A DNA stretch of 64,000 bases from Siminovitchia acidinfaciens (GCF_003605385.1 NZ_QYTV02000004.1:372001-436000), one strand, 5' to 3'. Positions 9,291 through 18,807 are shown, numbered from the stretch's first letter. Notes: generated by a model not told the origin, from the sequence alone. Numbers and translations: made by a program.

Positions 9291-10402
9291 GGATGCACGC
9301 CATCCTTTTTCAAACGGTACTGGCTTGGGGAAACGCCCTCCAACTTCCGAAAAGTTGATGAGAAATAATCAGGGCTGCTGAATCCGACCCGGTTTGAAAT
9401 GAATTGAATGGATAGGTCTTTGTTTTCCAGCAGGTCCTTCGCCCGCTCAATTCTGATCTTCGTCAATACATCAACGAACGTAACTCCCAGGTTGTTTTTA
9501 AAAATCCGGCTCAAGTGTGAAGCGCTGAGGTGCACAACTTTCGCCAAATCATTCAAACTAATGGAGCTGGCGTAATTGGCCGATAAATAATCAAGGCAAT
9601 GCTGGATGATCGATTCATCTTTATTTTGTGTATCCTGTATGGCACTGTAAAAGGACTTTCCTAAATCTGCCGGGGAATTGACGACCTCCCCCACTCCAAA
9701 CATCCACCCAATTTCTTGAAACTCTGCTGCCAAAGCCATTTTAAGAAATGAAAGCTTCTCTTTAATGTAATGGGTATTCAAATCTTCACTTTCCATCAAA
9801 TACGCCCAGACACCTTTGATTGGATGAGGAACTGCAATAACTTTTTGTAATCCTTCGGAAAATTTTGCATCCCATTTTTCCTTCTCAGGCTGCGAATCAC
9901 TTTTCATTTTCACAACAACCACGACATTCGGCTGTATGGGGAGGTGTAGGAAATTTATATATTCTTCATTCGAATCATCCTGCAGCCAGCTTTCGACTGC
10001 TGTTTGCAAAATGAATGAATGCTCACTTTTCATGTGTTCAATTTCTTTGCCCATTTTTTTAAAAGCTTCAATAAACTCTTCCGGAATAACAGGCTTCAGT
10101 AAATAGGCTGAAGCTCCGGAAGCGATGGCCTCCTTCGCATATTGAAACTCTCCGTACGCGGAAATAAGAATGACTTTCAAATGAGGCCATTTGCGCTTGA
10201 TCCGTTTTAACGTCTCGATTCCATCCCAGCCTGGCATTCGGATATCAAGACATACAATATCGATCTTGTGCTTTTCTAAAATATCCCACGCCTTCATTCC
10301 ATTTTCAGCAGTAAAGATTTCCAAAGAAGGGTCAAACGAATGAAGAATACTTTCAATATTCAAGAGTTCTAATGGCTCATCATCAACTATTAGTACCTTC
10401 AT
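9281..10402 (-). CDS. Response regulator, YesN type (receiver + AraC HTH)
   Basis: 373 residues from ATG 10402, chosen for the GGGGGAGGGG RBS. The N-terminal receiver domain has the acidic pair DDE, phospho-acceptor Asp53 (CLDIRMPG) and the KP dipeptide in LLKPV. The C-terminal ~100 residues form an AraC/XylS double helix-turn-helix (SASHLSRIFKNN and ISNRVGFSSPDYFSSTFRK). The middle ~140 residues are an unassigned linker. It follows the LytS-like kinase gene by 25 bases and should be its partner. It probably regulates this peptide-uptake operon. Confidence 0.92.
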   Translation of the reverse strand: MKVLIVDDEPLELLNIESILHSFDPSLEIFTAENGMKAWDILEKHKIDIVCLDIRMPGWDGIETLKRIKRKWPHLKVILISAYGEFQYAKEAIASGASAYLLKPVIPEEFIEAFKKMGKEIEHMKSEHSFILQTAVESWLQDDSNEEYINFLHLPIQPNVVVVVKMKSDSQPEKEKWDAKFSEGLQKVIAVPHPIKGVWAYLMESEDLNTHYIKEKLSFLKMALAAEFQEIGWMFGVGEVVNSPADLGKSFYSAIQDTQNKDESIIQHCLDYLSANYASSISLNDLAKVVHLSASHLSRIFKNNLGVTFVDVLTKIRIERAKDLLENKDLSIQFISNRVGFSSPDYFSSTFRKLEGVSPSQYRLKKDGVHPCS

Positions 10403-10427
10403 CAAACCCCTCCCCCTGTTCAATATT

Positions 10428-11207
10428 TTACTTTTGATAAAAGATCTTCACCTCGCTTACCGTTTCATTTCCTTCCCTTTTTATCATCAGGCCGCTTCTC
10501 CTGCCAAACTGTTCAACTAAGCGGGAATGGACATTTTTAAGGCCGATATGAAGATGATTGTCAGCTGACGGAAGACCTTGTTTCCACTTTTCAAAGCCAT
10601 CAATTACTTCATCGCTTACGCCGACGCCATCATCTCGTATTTCAATTTGCAATTGGTCTTCAACTGCCTTTGCCGACAGTGTGATCCGCCCTCCTTCAAT
10701 GGCAGGCTCGATCCCATGAATGCAGGCATTTTCGATTAAAGGCTGGATAACGAGCATCGGAATTTTTTCATCCATTAACTTTTCAGGAATAACGAACGTC
10801 CAATCCAGTCTGTCTCCAAATCGAAGCTTTTGAATAGATAAATATTGCTTAGCGTATTTCATCTCGTCTTTTAAGGTGATGAGAGCCTCTTCGTTTTCCA
10901 GATGGTAACGCAGAAGAGATGACACGGAATAAATCGCCTGCTCGGCCTCTTTGTTTTTCTTCAGCCGAATCAAAGTCGAGATTGTATTCAATGTATTAAA
11001 GAGGAAATGTGGACGAATTTGGGCGGATAATTGGAGCAGCTTTGATTCGTTCAATAATACTTCCAGCTCCGCCCTCTCTTTCTCAACTTCGAGATAGTCC
11101 ACTTCTTTTTCTGTAATCAAAATCATGACAATGGCTGTAAGGCTGATCATTCCGCCGACAATGCCCAAAATGATCAAAGCCGTAAATAGATTAAGTGATA
11201 ACAGCAT
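10428..11207 (-). CDS. Sensor histidine kinase, LytS/YesM type, minimal sensor
   Basis: 259 residues from ATG 11207 behind TGGAGGG. A single N-terminal transmembrane helix (about residues 5-30) is followed by a short coiled coil. The His_kinase domain carries IRPHFLFNTLN (phospho-His) and a HATPase domain has IENACIHGI, DDGVGV and GLKNVHSRL. There is almost no extracytoplasmic sensor domain. The kinase may therefore sense through a partner; the polytopic protein two genes downstream and the ABC transporter itself are the obvious candidates. It sits directly after the DppC-like permease gene. Confidence 0.9.
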   Translation of the reverse strand: MLLSLNLFTALIILGIVGGMISLTAIVMILITEKEVDYLEVEKERAELEVLLNESKLLQLSAQIRPHFLFNTLNTISTLIRLKKNKEAEQAIYSVSSLLRYHLENEEALITLKDEMKYAKQYLSIQKLRFGDRLDWTFVIPEKLMDEKIPMLVIQPLIENACIHGIEPAIEGGRITLSAKAVEDQLQIEIRDDGVGVSDEVIDGFEKWKQGLPSADNHLHIGLKNVHSRLVEQFGRRSGLMIKREGNETVSEVKIFYQK

Positions 11208-11229
11208 ACGCCCTCCAATTATGCAAGAG

Positions 11230-12117
11230 TCATTGTTTTCGCTGTTTCGGATCAAGTACGCTTTGCAGTCCGTCACCAAATAAATTAAATGAAATAACCG
11301 TAATCATAATGGCAAATCCCGAAGCAAGAGCAACGTTAGGAGAAACCAGTAAATATTCTCTCCCTTCCGATAGCATATATCCCCAGTCCGCTGTAGGCGG
11401 CTGTACTCCAAGACCCAGGAAGCTGAGTGCAGCCAAATCAATGATGGCATACGCAAAGTCGATGGTTACCTGCACAATAATGGGCGATATACAGTTGGGC
11501 AGAATATGACGGAAGATGACACGTGCGTGCGAGAAGCCCAGAGACTGGGCAGCATCCACGTATGATTGTTGTCTTTCGACGAGTGTTACGGATCTCACGA
11601 GTCTCGCGATCATCGGCACGTACACAATGCCAAGTGCAATCACCGCATTTTCAAATCCGCGCCCGAATGTTGCAACGATGATGAATGCCAAAAGAATTGT
11701 CGGGAATGCCAGGATGACATCCCAGACACGGTTAATGAGATTATCGATTTTTCCTCCGAAATACCCGGAAACCAATCCGAGCGGAACACCAATAACTACG
11801 GAAAATATCACAACAAGCAAGGCGCCGAGCAATGTAGTTCTCGTCCCATATATAATCCTGCTGAGAATATCCCTGCCCTGCATGTCTGTTCCAAACCAAT
11901 GGGCAGCCGATGCGGGCTCCAGCGATTTATCCAAATCCTGGACATTGGGATCAAATGGGGCAATGAGCGGCGCCAACAGCGAAATCATTATGATCATAAT
12001 AATAATGATTCCCGCAACCACTGACAATTTATTTTTAAAAAAAGGAGATCTCCAAATACTTCTTTTTTTATCGAGTTCATTTAACACCTGTGCAGGCGGC
12101 TGGCTTTGCAGTTCCAT
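11230..12117 (-). CDS. Peptide ABC transporter permease, OppC/DppC type
   Basis: 295 residues from ATG 12117 (GGGAGGG RBS). An N-terminal helix (residues ~30-50) is followed by the OppC-specific periplasmic segment with HWFGTDMQGRDI. The binding-protein-dependent permease domain has the EAA-like loop DAAQSLGFSHARVIFRHILP, which docks on the ATPases. It pairs with the DppB-like permease 14 bases upstream. Confidence 0.93.
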   Translation of the reverse strand: MELQSQPPAQVLNELDKKRSIWRSPFFKNKLSVVAGIIIIMIIMISLLAPLIAPFDPNVQDLDKSLEPASAAHWFGTDMQGRDILSRIIYGTRTTLLGALLVVIFSVVIGVPLGLVSGYFGGKIDNLINRVWDVILAFPTILLAFIIVATFGRGFENAVIALGIVYVPMIARLVRSVTLVERQQSYVDAAQSLGFSHARVIFRHILPNCISPIIVQVTIDFAYAIIDLAALSFLGLGVQPPTADWGYMLSEGREYLLVSPNVALASGFAIMITVISFNLFGDGLQSVLDPKQRKQ

Positions 12118-12131
12118 CAAATCCCTCCCCT

Positions 12132-13070
12132 CTATTTATAACGAATTCTAGGGTCGATCACAGCATAAAGGACATCGACCAGCAGATTAATCAAAAGGAA
12201 CGCTACAACCATAAACAGCATCGTTCCTTGAACGACAGGGTAATCACTTGTCTGCACGCCATTGATAATGAGACTCCCCAAACCGCCAAGGCCGAATGTA
12301 TATTCAACGAGGACCGTCCCTACAATCAGTACGCCAATCTGGATACCGGTAACTGTCACCAGTGGCACAAGCGCATTTCTGAGCGCATGTTTCAATATAA
12401 TGACATTTCGCGGCATTCCCTTTGCCACCGCTGTTTGAATATAATTCGTGTTCATGACCTCAATCATTCCGCTTCTAGTAATGCGCGAATTCAGCGCGAT
12501 CATATTAAAACTCAAGGCTAGTGAAGGCAGCAGAAGATGGACAAGGTTCTCCACAAATCCATCGCCCGCGCCAAAGGCGGGCAGCCAATCCAAATGATAT
12601 GAAAATAACAAAACCAATAAAATTCCCGTAAAGAAAACGGGTGAGGAAACACCAACAAATGCAAACATCGTAGACAGATGGTCCATCCACGTATTTTTCT
12701 TGATGGCGGACAAAATTCCCAACGGAATCGCAATCAACAATGTAATGATCATACTCATCACAATCAGCTGCAAAGTGAGTGGTAACCTCTCAATGATCAT
12801 GTTTGTGACAGATTGCTTCATTTTATAGCTCTCGCCCAAATCCCCGCTGGCCACGTTTTTCAGCCAAATGGCGTACTGTTCAACAATAGGTTTATTCAGA
12901 TGGTATTTCTCGCGGATATTATCCAACACTTCCGGCGAGGTTTGGTGCCCGCCCGCCATGATAAGCGCCGGATCTCCGGGGACCATTCTTGACATGCCGA
13001 AAATCAGGATTGAAACAATGAATAAAATGGGAATCAAAATAAATAAACGCCTGGCAATATAGCTGGCCAT
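12132..13070 (-). CDS. Peptide ABC transporter permease, OppB/DppB type
   Basis: 312 residues from ATG 13070 with an AGGAGGTGAG RBS. A first helix (RRLFILIPILFIVSILIFGM), a GDLGESY segment and the EAA-type loop near AVAKGMPRNVIILKHALRNA are typical of the B permease of peptide/nickel transporters. It is separated from the upstream binding-protein gene by ~370 bases that hold a hairpin and a dispersed repeat. Confidence 0.93.
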   Translation of the reverse strand: MASYIARRLFILIPILFIVSILIFGMSRMVPGDPALIMAGGHQTSPEVLDNIREKYHLNKPIVEQYAIWLKNVASGDLGESYKMKQSVTNMIIERLPLTLQLIVMSMIITLLIAIPLGILSAIKKNTWMDHLSTMFAFVGVSSPVFFTGILLVLLFSYHLDWLPAFGAGDGFVENLVHLLLPSLALSFNMIALNSRITRSGMIEVMNTNYIQTAVAKGMPRNVIILKHALRNALVPLVTVTGIQIGVLIVGTVLVEYTFGLGGLGSLIINGVQTSDYPVVQGTMLFMVVAFLLINLLVDVLYAVIDPRIRYK

Positions 13071-13079
13071 GATCTCACC

Positions 13080-13338
13080 TCCTGTTAAGAATAGCGCAAG
13101 GCGCGCAGCCTTAGGCGACAAGCACAAGGCGAATTTTGAAGAGGCAGTTCCTCAGTCACCACAGCAAAGCAGCTGACTTTAAATACCTCGTGTGAAGCAT
13201 CCCTGAGTGTCCTTCATGCAGTTTTACTATGATGTTCCATAACTTCCCCGAACTTGCTATGCTGCAGAACCACATTCATCCTGAATAAGCTTCTTGTAAC
13301 TTGTGACCTCAAGCCGATGGCGCCTGGAGCTAGACATA
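13080..13338 (-). repeat. Dispersed repeat element, copy 1 (inside the peptide-transport operon)
   Basis: Read on the minus strand, this ~260-bp stretch aligns along its length with 52244-52530. Shared blocks include GTCTAGCTCC, GGCGCCATCGGCT, GAGGTCACAAG, AAGCTTATTCAGGATGAATG, GCTGCTTTGCTGT and CAAAATTCGCCTTG. It encodes no protein I can support. It lies between the DppB-like and binding-protein genes, where it would be part of the operon mRNA. Confidence 0.75.
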
Positions 13339-13396
13339 ACGTATACTTTTCAAATAAAAAACTTAGTCTAATCTTTCTTACTTTACTTTCATAGAT

Positions 13397-13435
13397 GAGA
13401 GAAACCCCCTTCTTCATTTGAAAAAGGGGTCTCTG
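13397..13435 (-). terminator. Hairpin between binding-protein and permease genes
   Basis: AGAGA-CCCC-TTTTTC arms pair with GAAGAAGGGG-TTTCTCT a few bases after the binding-protein stop codon. No long T tract follows. It may act as a partial terminator or 3' stabiliser that keeps binding-protein mRNA in excess over the permeases, as in many opp operons. Confidence 0.55.
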
Positions 13436-13438
13436 CAA

Positions 13439-15055
13439 TTATTTCAGTTTAATATCTTTCAAGAAACCATCCCAATACCATAATGGAGTAATGTGATAGC
13501 CTTCCACATTGTTTGTCATGGCCATCATTTGTTTTTGATGGCTGAGTGTAATCCACGGAGAATCATCAGCAATAATTTTTTGTGCTTGAATCATCAAATC
13601 TGCCCGTTTCTCATCATCAGTCAATTTATTTTGCTCAGCTAAAAGTTTGTCTACTTCAGCATTTTTGTAGTTGGCATAGTTTGCGCCGCCGTCTCCCGTA
13701 TTATCGGAATGGAACAATGGATGCAAGTTACCGGATGGATCAGGGAAGTCAGAGCCCCAGTTTTGGATCGCAATATCGTAATCCCTTGCGCCGCCAAACG
13801 TGTGTGACATCAATTCTTCGCCAGTTAACTTTTCAATCTCAAGCTCGATACCAAGCGGTTTAACTGCAGCTTGTAGAGCCAAAGCCGCATTCATACGCAA
13901 GCTGTCGCCATCAGTGATGATTTTGGCTTTAAATCCGTCAGGAACACTTGATTCGGCGAGTAATTCTTTAGCTTTTTCAATGTCATATGAATAGTCAGGT
14001 AATTCTATGTATGCCGCTTCCCATTTATCTTTGGCGAATGTCCACATGACTGGTGGCACAGTGGAACCTTCAGCAGCGATACCCGCATCTTTTACGATTT
14101 GCTTCAAGATTTTTTCTTTATCCAACGCGTAATTTATTGCTTGTCTTACTTTTGGATCCGTAAAAGGTTCTCTTTGAGTATTAAACTCAATTCCGTCAAT
14201 TAAGTAACTGTCTGATGTATCAACTCTTGCATTATCCATTTCTTCTATTTTCCCTAGTAGATCAAGCGGCAGTTCTGTTGCGATATTTAATTGACCTGTC
14301 TTTAAACCGGTAATTCTAGTTGTACCTTCTGGAATAATCTTGTAGACCGCTTTATCAATATAAGGCCCGCCCTCTTTATTCCAATAGTTTTCATTTTTCT
14401 CAAGGACAATTTCAGATCCTGTTTGCCAGCTGACAAATTTAAACGGACCAGTACCCAAAAGGCCGCCTTCAGGTTTACCGAAGTTGTCTTTATGCTCTTC
14501 ATAATACGCTTTGCTAATTACGTGTCCGGCTGTTGTTGCAGGTGCGTATTTAAATAAAGCATCTGGCGTGGATAATGTAACTTTTACTGTCCAATCATCT
14601 TCTTTTTCAATCTTCTCGATGTTATCATACATCCAGCCCACATAAGAAGCAGTTGCCGGATCCTTAATTCTTTCCATCGAAAAAAGAACATCGTCAATCG
14701 TCATTGGGGTACCGTCAGAAAAAGTCACGTCATCCCGCAAATGATAAATATACGTCAACTCATCTGGGTTTTCCCACTCTTTTGCAATATTTGGTACAAG
14801 ACCGCCATTTTCATCGAATTTCAAAAGACCTTCGGTAATTTGATTAACGACCGGTCCCGTTGAAAAGTCATAGGCAAAAGCCGGATCAATCGCAACAGCA
14901 TCTTGTGCTAACCCAATTGTAATTGTCCCACCCGATCCATCGGACTTAGATGACTTGGAGCCTCCTCCTGACTCTTTGCCGCCTGAGCAGCCCGTAAAAA
15001 TGAAAAGCATGAAAGCGGTTATCAAAATAAGTAATGCTTTCGTTCTATTTTTCAA
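13439..15055 (-). CDS. Peptide ABC transporter substrate-binding lipoprotein (SBP_bac_5)
   Basis: A 538-residue family-5 binding protein with a lipoprotein signal ending FTGC and a Gly/Ser-rich linker. The body has standard SBP_bac_5 landmarks: LRDDVTFSDGTPMTIDDV, GTGPFKF, the QREPFTDPKVRQAINYALDK segment and WGSDFPDPSG. It is the first gene of the minus-strand operon and would capture peptides outside the membrane for the DppB/C-D/F-like transporter. Specificity (di- or oligopeptide) cannot be told. The ~155-base upstream gap has AT-rich stretches (one loosely CodY-box-like near 15128-15142) but no convincing operator. Confidence 0.93.
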   Translation of the reverse strand: MKNRTKALLILITAFMLFIFTGCSGGKESGGGSKSSKSDGSGGTITIGLAQDAVAIDPAFAYDFSTGPVVNQITEGLLKFDENGGLVPNIAKEWENPDELTYIYHLRDDVTFSDGTPMTIDDVLFSMERIKDPATASYVGWMYDNIEKIEKEDDWTVKVTLSTPDALFKYAPATTAGHVISKAYYEEHKDNFGKPEGGLLGTGPFKFVSWQTGSEIVLEKNENYWNKEGGPYIDKAVYKIIPEGTTRITGLKTGQLNIATELPLDLLGKIEEMDNARVDTSDSYLIDGIEFNTQREPFTDPKVRQAINYALDKEKILKQIVKDAGIAAEGSTVPPVMWTFAKDKWEAAYIELPDYSYDIEKAKELLAESSVPDGFKAKIITDGDSLRMNAALALQAAVKPLGIELEIEKLTGEELMSHTFGGARDYDIAIQNWGSDFPDPSGNLHPLFHSDNTGDGGANYANYKNAEVDKLLAEQNKLTDDEKRADLMIQAQKIIADDSPWITLSHQKQMMAMTNNVEGYHITPLWYWDGFLKDIKLK

Positions 15056-15210
15056 CTTTAGTCCCCCTTTTCCTACATTTATTAAAATTATAATGAACTT
15101 TCGGAATTAGAGTTTTAAAATTTGATCATATTTTCAGTGATATTTTATCGAAGTGAAAAAGAGACAGGTTGTCAAATTGGAAAAAATGGCCATTACACTG
15201 AAATAATCAC

Positions 15211-16314
15211 TTAGGAAAGATGTTTTGCTTTCTTTTTATTTCTTTTAAAAATAAGAGCAATAACCAATAGCAAGAGAGGGATGAAGATTTGGATGGAAGT
15301 TGAATAAAACGGAAAAACACTAGCGTTGTAGCGGCTAATATCCAACGTGTTCGGTACCGCCCAATAGGATAGTTGGACAATCAAAATTCCAAGAGGCCAG
15401 ACAACCGGCCGATATTCAGATAGGTTTAACCATTGGGTAGTTCCCAAAACGGCCGCGTAATAAAAAACAGATATTTTCACAAATGCCCCAGCAATCCAAA
15501 GTGCCATGACCACAGCCTCCATGTTTTCAATAAATCCGGCAACATTGGCATAACGGCCGACGATCATAAGGGGGTAAACTTTGTTGGCTGTTGTTGCGCC
15601 TAAAACAAATTGAACAATTAGATTAATAAGCACAATCGACAACATCACACCTAGAACCGACAACATTCCGTACTTCATACCTTTTTTCTTATCTGCCAAA
15701 AAAGGCAAGAGAAATGCCATTAAAAAAAATTCCGCGAACCATCCAGAAGTCGGAATTGCACCCTTGATGGACGGCATCAATCCTTTTTCAAAGACCGGGA
15801 ATATATTTCCGATTTGAAAATCCGGGGCTAAGAAGACAGCTGCAAAAATAATAGGCAACACGAAGAATGGAAATAACAATTGAGTAGCTCTTGCCAACAC
15901 TTCCAGACCTCCGTATATGCATAAAGCACAAAGAAACACCATTGAACCAATGACAACGATTTGTGGAGTCTTGAATAAAAAGGAAGTGACAATGAATTCG
16001 CTGTAAGATCTGGATATCGTACCAGTGGTGTGGATGTAGAAAAAAAGGATAAAAAAACTGATTATTTTTCCCGGTACCCGCCCAATGATGTCTTCACTAT
16101 ACTGAATGACCGTTTTCCCCGGATGCAGCTTATGAAGCCTGACAGCAATGTAAACGGTCAAAAAACCGGTGACGGACGCAATGATTGGGGGCTGCCATAA
16201 ATCATTTCCCGCATATTTGGCTGTGATACTTGGAACTGAAAGGACAACAGTGGCGATAATGGCGGGATATAATAACATAGCCATTTGCAGAGCTGAAATT
16301 TTACCTTTCTCCAT
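15211..16314 (-). CDS. Spore germination receptor B subunit (GerB-type permease), copy 1
   Basis: 367 residues, ~10 transmembrane helices, spore-germination permease family (APC superfamily). It starts MEKGKISALQMAMLLYPAII, nearly the same as the two paralogues upstream, with ATG 16314 behind GAGGAGAT. GerB subunits sit in the inner spore membrane and contribute to germinant recognition together with GerA and GerC. It is the last gene of a seven-gene operon that contains three such B subunits. The C terminus is a basic tail (KRNKKKAKHLS). Confidence 0.93.
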   Translation of the reverse strand: MEKGKISALQMAMLLYPAIIATVVLSVPSITAKYAGNDLWQPPIIASVTGFLTVYIAVRLHKLHPGKTVIQYSEDIIGRVPGKIISFFILFFYIHTTGTISRSYSEFIVTSFLFKTPQIVVIGSMVFLCALCIYGGLEVLARATQLLFPFFVLPIIFAAVFLAPDFQIGNIFPVFEKGLMPSIKGAIPTSGWFAEFFLMAFLLPFLADKKKGMKYGMLSVLGVMLSIVLINLIVQFVLGATTANKVYPLMIVGRYANVAGFIENMEAVVMALWIAGAFVKISVFYYAAVLGTTQWLNLSEYRPVVWPLGILIVQLSYWAVPNTLDISRYNASVFPFYSTSIQIFIPLLLLVIALIFKRNKKKAKHLS

Positions 16315-16352
16315 TATCTCCTCTTCCTTTCGTAATTGATTAAGAGTTACTG

Positions 16353-16544
16353 TTACTTTGCCATAAATTGTCCTATTGGTTTAAAAATATCTTCTATCAA
16401 TGTGACAGGCCCTTTCATATGCTGGAGGTCGAACATGGATAGTACCAAGCCAATAGGAAGGGGCACGAAAAATGCCCTTTTATCTTTTTTTGGAATTTGT
16501 TTCATCCTTGGCCACAGCAGGAAAATAATCACCGTAACAATCAC
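16353..16544 (-). CDS. Small germination-operon protein (D-subunit-like), second copy, probably lacking its original start
   Basis: 63 residues if read from GTG 16544. It aligns with the 74-aa protein at 18835-19059 (shared pieces: FLLWP, PKKDK, GLVLSMFDLQ, GPVT and a PIG/PLG motif near the end). Both have two hydrophobic helices, like the small accessory (D) proteins reported beside some ger operons. Upstream the frame is open for only nine more codons and offers no ATG and no RBS. The GerB-type gene before it ends within a GGGGTC/GACCCC palindrome. The natural start appears to have been lost, so it may be poorly translated or a pseudogene. Confidence 0.6.
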   Translation of the reverse strand: MIVTVIIFLLWPRMKQIPKKDKRAFFVPLPIGLVLSMFDLQHMKGPVTLIEDIFKPIGQFMAK

Positions 16545-16590
16545 AATTGTCCCGATAAAGACCTTATTCGATTATTAATTTACGGTTAAA

Positions 16591-16605
16591 TGGGGTCAGA
16601 CCCCA
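16591..16605. repeat. Short palindrome (GGGGTCxGACCCC type) at the end of the middle GerB gene
   Basis: TGGGGTCAGACCCCA is a near-perfect palindrome. It supplies the stop codon of the middle GerB gene, whose last residues (GQVGV) differ in style from its basic-tailed paralogues. It also sits where the start of the following small gene would be expected. Confidence 0.6.
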
Positions 16606-17702
16606 ACTTGCCCCTTTTTCTTTCTCTTCCAAATAAACGCGATGACCAATAGCATCAGTGGTATTAAGATTTGCACGATAATCGAGAAAAACGGAAAGAT
16701 TGTGTTATCGTAATGGCTCAACCTCATCGTGCTCGGTATCGACCAAAAAGCGAATTGGAAGATGAGGATTCCTATCGGCCAGACAACAGGCTTATAATCT
16801 GAAAGATTCAGCATTTGGGCAAACCCCAAAACAATCACATAAAAAAATACAGAGAGTTTGACAAAGGCTCCCGCAATCCAAACAGCCATGACAATGGCTT
16901 CCATATTTTCAATGAATCCACCGACTCTGGCCAAACGGCTGACGTTCATGACCGGATAAGTTTTAAGGGCCGTTGTAACACCTAACACAAATAAAGTAGC
17001 AAGGTTTACGATGACTAACGAAATTGTCACACTCGTAACTGTCAGCAGGCCGGATTTCAAGCCTTTTTGTGGTTCTTTTAAAAAAGGCAGTAAAAAGGCC
17101 ATTAGAATCATATCCGCCATAAATCCCGTATCAACAATTCCCCCTTTTATGGGCGGCATGACTCCTTGCTCCAAAACCGGAAAAATATTACCGGGATGAA
17201 AATCCGGGGCCATGACGATCACCAAAAAGAAAATGGGCAGTACAAAAAAAGGAAATAAGAGTTGAGCAACCCTTGCCAACACTTCCAATCCGGCGTACAC
17301 GCAAAACGCACACAGAAACACCATTGATCCAATGATTACTACTTTCGGGGTTTTGAATAGAAAGGAAGTGACAAGAAATTCGCTGTACACTCTGGACATT
17401 TCACCGGCTCTTGTAATATAGAAGAAAAGAATTAACCCCCCTATGACTTTTCCTGGAAACCGGCCGATCACGTCCCCACTCAATTGAATGATTGTCTTTT
17501 CGGGATAAAGCTTGTGTAAACCAACAGCGATAAAAACGGTTAAAAAGCCGGCAACAGAGGCCAAAATGGGCGCTATCCATATGTCATTGCCTGCATATTT
17601 GGCAATTGTACTCGGAATCGAAAGGATAGCGGTAGCAATGATTGCCGGATACAATAACATCGTCATCTGTAAGGACGAAATTTTTCCTTTCTCCATCTTC
17701 AT
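16596..17702 (-). CDS. Spore germination receptor B subunit (GerB-type permease), copy 2
   Basis: 368 residues, ~10 helices, beginning MKMEKGKISSLQMTMLLYPA. Closely related to the neighbouring B subunits, with shared blocks such as SEFLVTSFLFKTP, GLEVLAR and ENMEA(I/V)VMA(V/L)WIAGAFVK. Start ATG 17702 follows GGGAAAGGAA; a second in-frame ATG at 17696 is possible. The C terminus ends in GQVGV because the frame runs into a palindromic repeat, so the last few residues may be replacements. It probably provides an alternative germinant specificity on the shared GerA/GerC scaffold. Confidence 0.92.
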   Translation of the reverse strand: MKMEKGKISSLQMTMLLYPAIIATAILSIPSTIAKYAGNDIWIAPILASVAGFLTVFIAVGLHKLYPEKTIIQLSGDVIGRFPGKVIGGLILFFYITRAGEMSRVYSEFLVTSFLFKTPKVVIIGSMVFLCAFCVYAGLEVLARVAQLLFPFFVLPIFFLVIVMAPDFHPGNIFPVLEQGVMPPIKGGIVDTGFMADMILMAFLLPFLKEPQKGLKSGLLTVTSVTISLVIVNLATLFVLGVTTALKTYPVMNVSRLARVGGFIENMEAIVMAVWIAGAFVKLSVFFYVIVLGFAQMLNLSDYKPVVWPIGILIFQFAFWSIPSTMRLSHYDNTIFPFFSIIVQILIPLMLLVIAFIWKRKKKGQVGV

Positions 17703-17724
17703 TTTCCTTTCCCGTTACTAGTAT

Positions 17725-18807
17725 TCATTGCTTTTTTTGTCTGATAGCGGCAATCCCTAATAAGAGAAGGGGGAGTAAAATTTGAACGATTGTAGAATAG
17801 AAGGGGAAGATTGTGGTATCAAATTGCTGTAGTTGCATTGTACTGGAAATCCTCCAATAGGACAGTTGTACAATAAGGATTGCTATAGGCCAGATAACCG
17901 GCCTAAAATCCGAAAGGTTCAAACACTGGGCAGTCCCTAAAACAACTGCATAAAAATAAACAGATATTTTGATAAATGCGCCGGCAATCCAAACAGCCAT
18001 TACCACCGCTTCCATATTCTCGAAAAAACCGCCTAATTGCACAAACCGGCTAACATTCATCAGGGGATACGTTTTTAAGGCCACCGTTGGTCCGAGTACA
18101 AATAGAACAATCAGATTTGTAATTAATAAAGTCATCATTACGCCAAGCACAGAAATTATTCCGTATTTCCTTCCCTTTCCCTGATCCGATAAAAAGGGGA
18201 GCAGGAAAATAATCAGGAAATATTCTGCAAACAAACCGGCATCCTGAAATGACGCTTTCATCAGTGGTTTCATCTTCACATCAAATAAGGGAAATATATT
18301 ACCAAAATTCAAATCAGGACCTACTAATATTAATAAAAGAAAAATGGGTAATACAAATAAGGGAAATAACAATTGACCGAGCCTCGCTAACACCTCTAAG
18401 CCCCCATACACACAAAAGGCACAAAGGAGCACCATTGAAGAAATGACAACGATTTGCGGGGTTTTTAACAAAAAGGAGGTAACAATAAATTCACTGTATG
18501 CCCTGGTGATTTCACCAGTCGACTCGATATAAAAAAAAAGAATAATAAAGCTGATGATTTTTCCAGGTATACGGCCTAAAATCTCTTCATTTTGTTGAAT
18601 AATTGTCTTTCCTGGATAATATTTATGAAGCTTGAATGCGATGAATATTACGATGAGCCCGGCACTGGATGCTATTATCGGTGGCATCCATAAGTCGTTG
18701 CCGACAAAGCTTGCTAGCTTACTTGGAAACGAAAGGATAGCGGTAGCGATAATTGTCGGATATAGTAATATAGCCATCTGTAAAGATGAAATTTTTCCTT
18801 TTTCCAT
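17725..18807 (-). CDS. Spore germination receptor B subunit (GerB-type permease), copy 3
   Basis: 360 residues, ~10 helices, start MEKGKISSLQMAILLYPTII at ATG 18807 behind AAAGGGGA. It is the first of the three B-subunit genes in transcription order, 27 bases after the small accessory gene. The paralogues are similar along their whole length, so the cluster arose by tandem duplication followed by divergence. Basic C-terminal tail (AAIRQKKQ). Confidence 0.93.
   Translation of the reverse strand: MEKGKISSLQMAILLYPTIIATAILSFPSKLASFVGNDLWMPPIIASSAGLIVIFIAFKLHKYYPGKTIIQQNEEILGRIPGKIISFIILFFYIESTGEITRAYSEFIVTSFLLKTPQIVVISSMVLLCAFCVYGGLEVLARLGQLLFPLFVLPIFLLLILVGPDLNFGNIFPLFDVKMKPLMKASFQDAGLFAEYFLIIFLLPFLSDQGKGRKYGIISVLGVMMTLLITNLIVLFVLGPTVALKTYPLMNVSRFVQLGGFFENMEAVVMAVWIAGAFIKISVYFYAVVLGTAQCLNLSDFRPVIWPIAILIVQLSYWRISSTMQLQQFDTTIFPFYSTIVQILLPLLLLGIAAIRQKKQ

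Noticed and set aside
15128-15142. CodY box before the peptide-binding lipoprotein gene
   Set aside because: About five mismatches to AATTTTCWGAAAATT; too weak to list.
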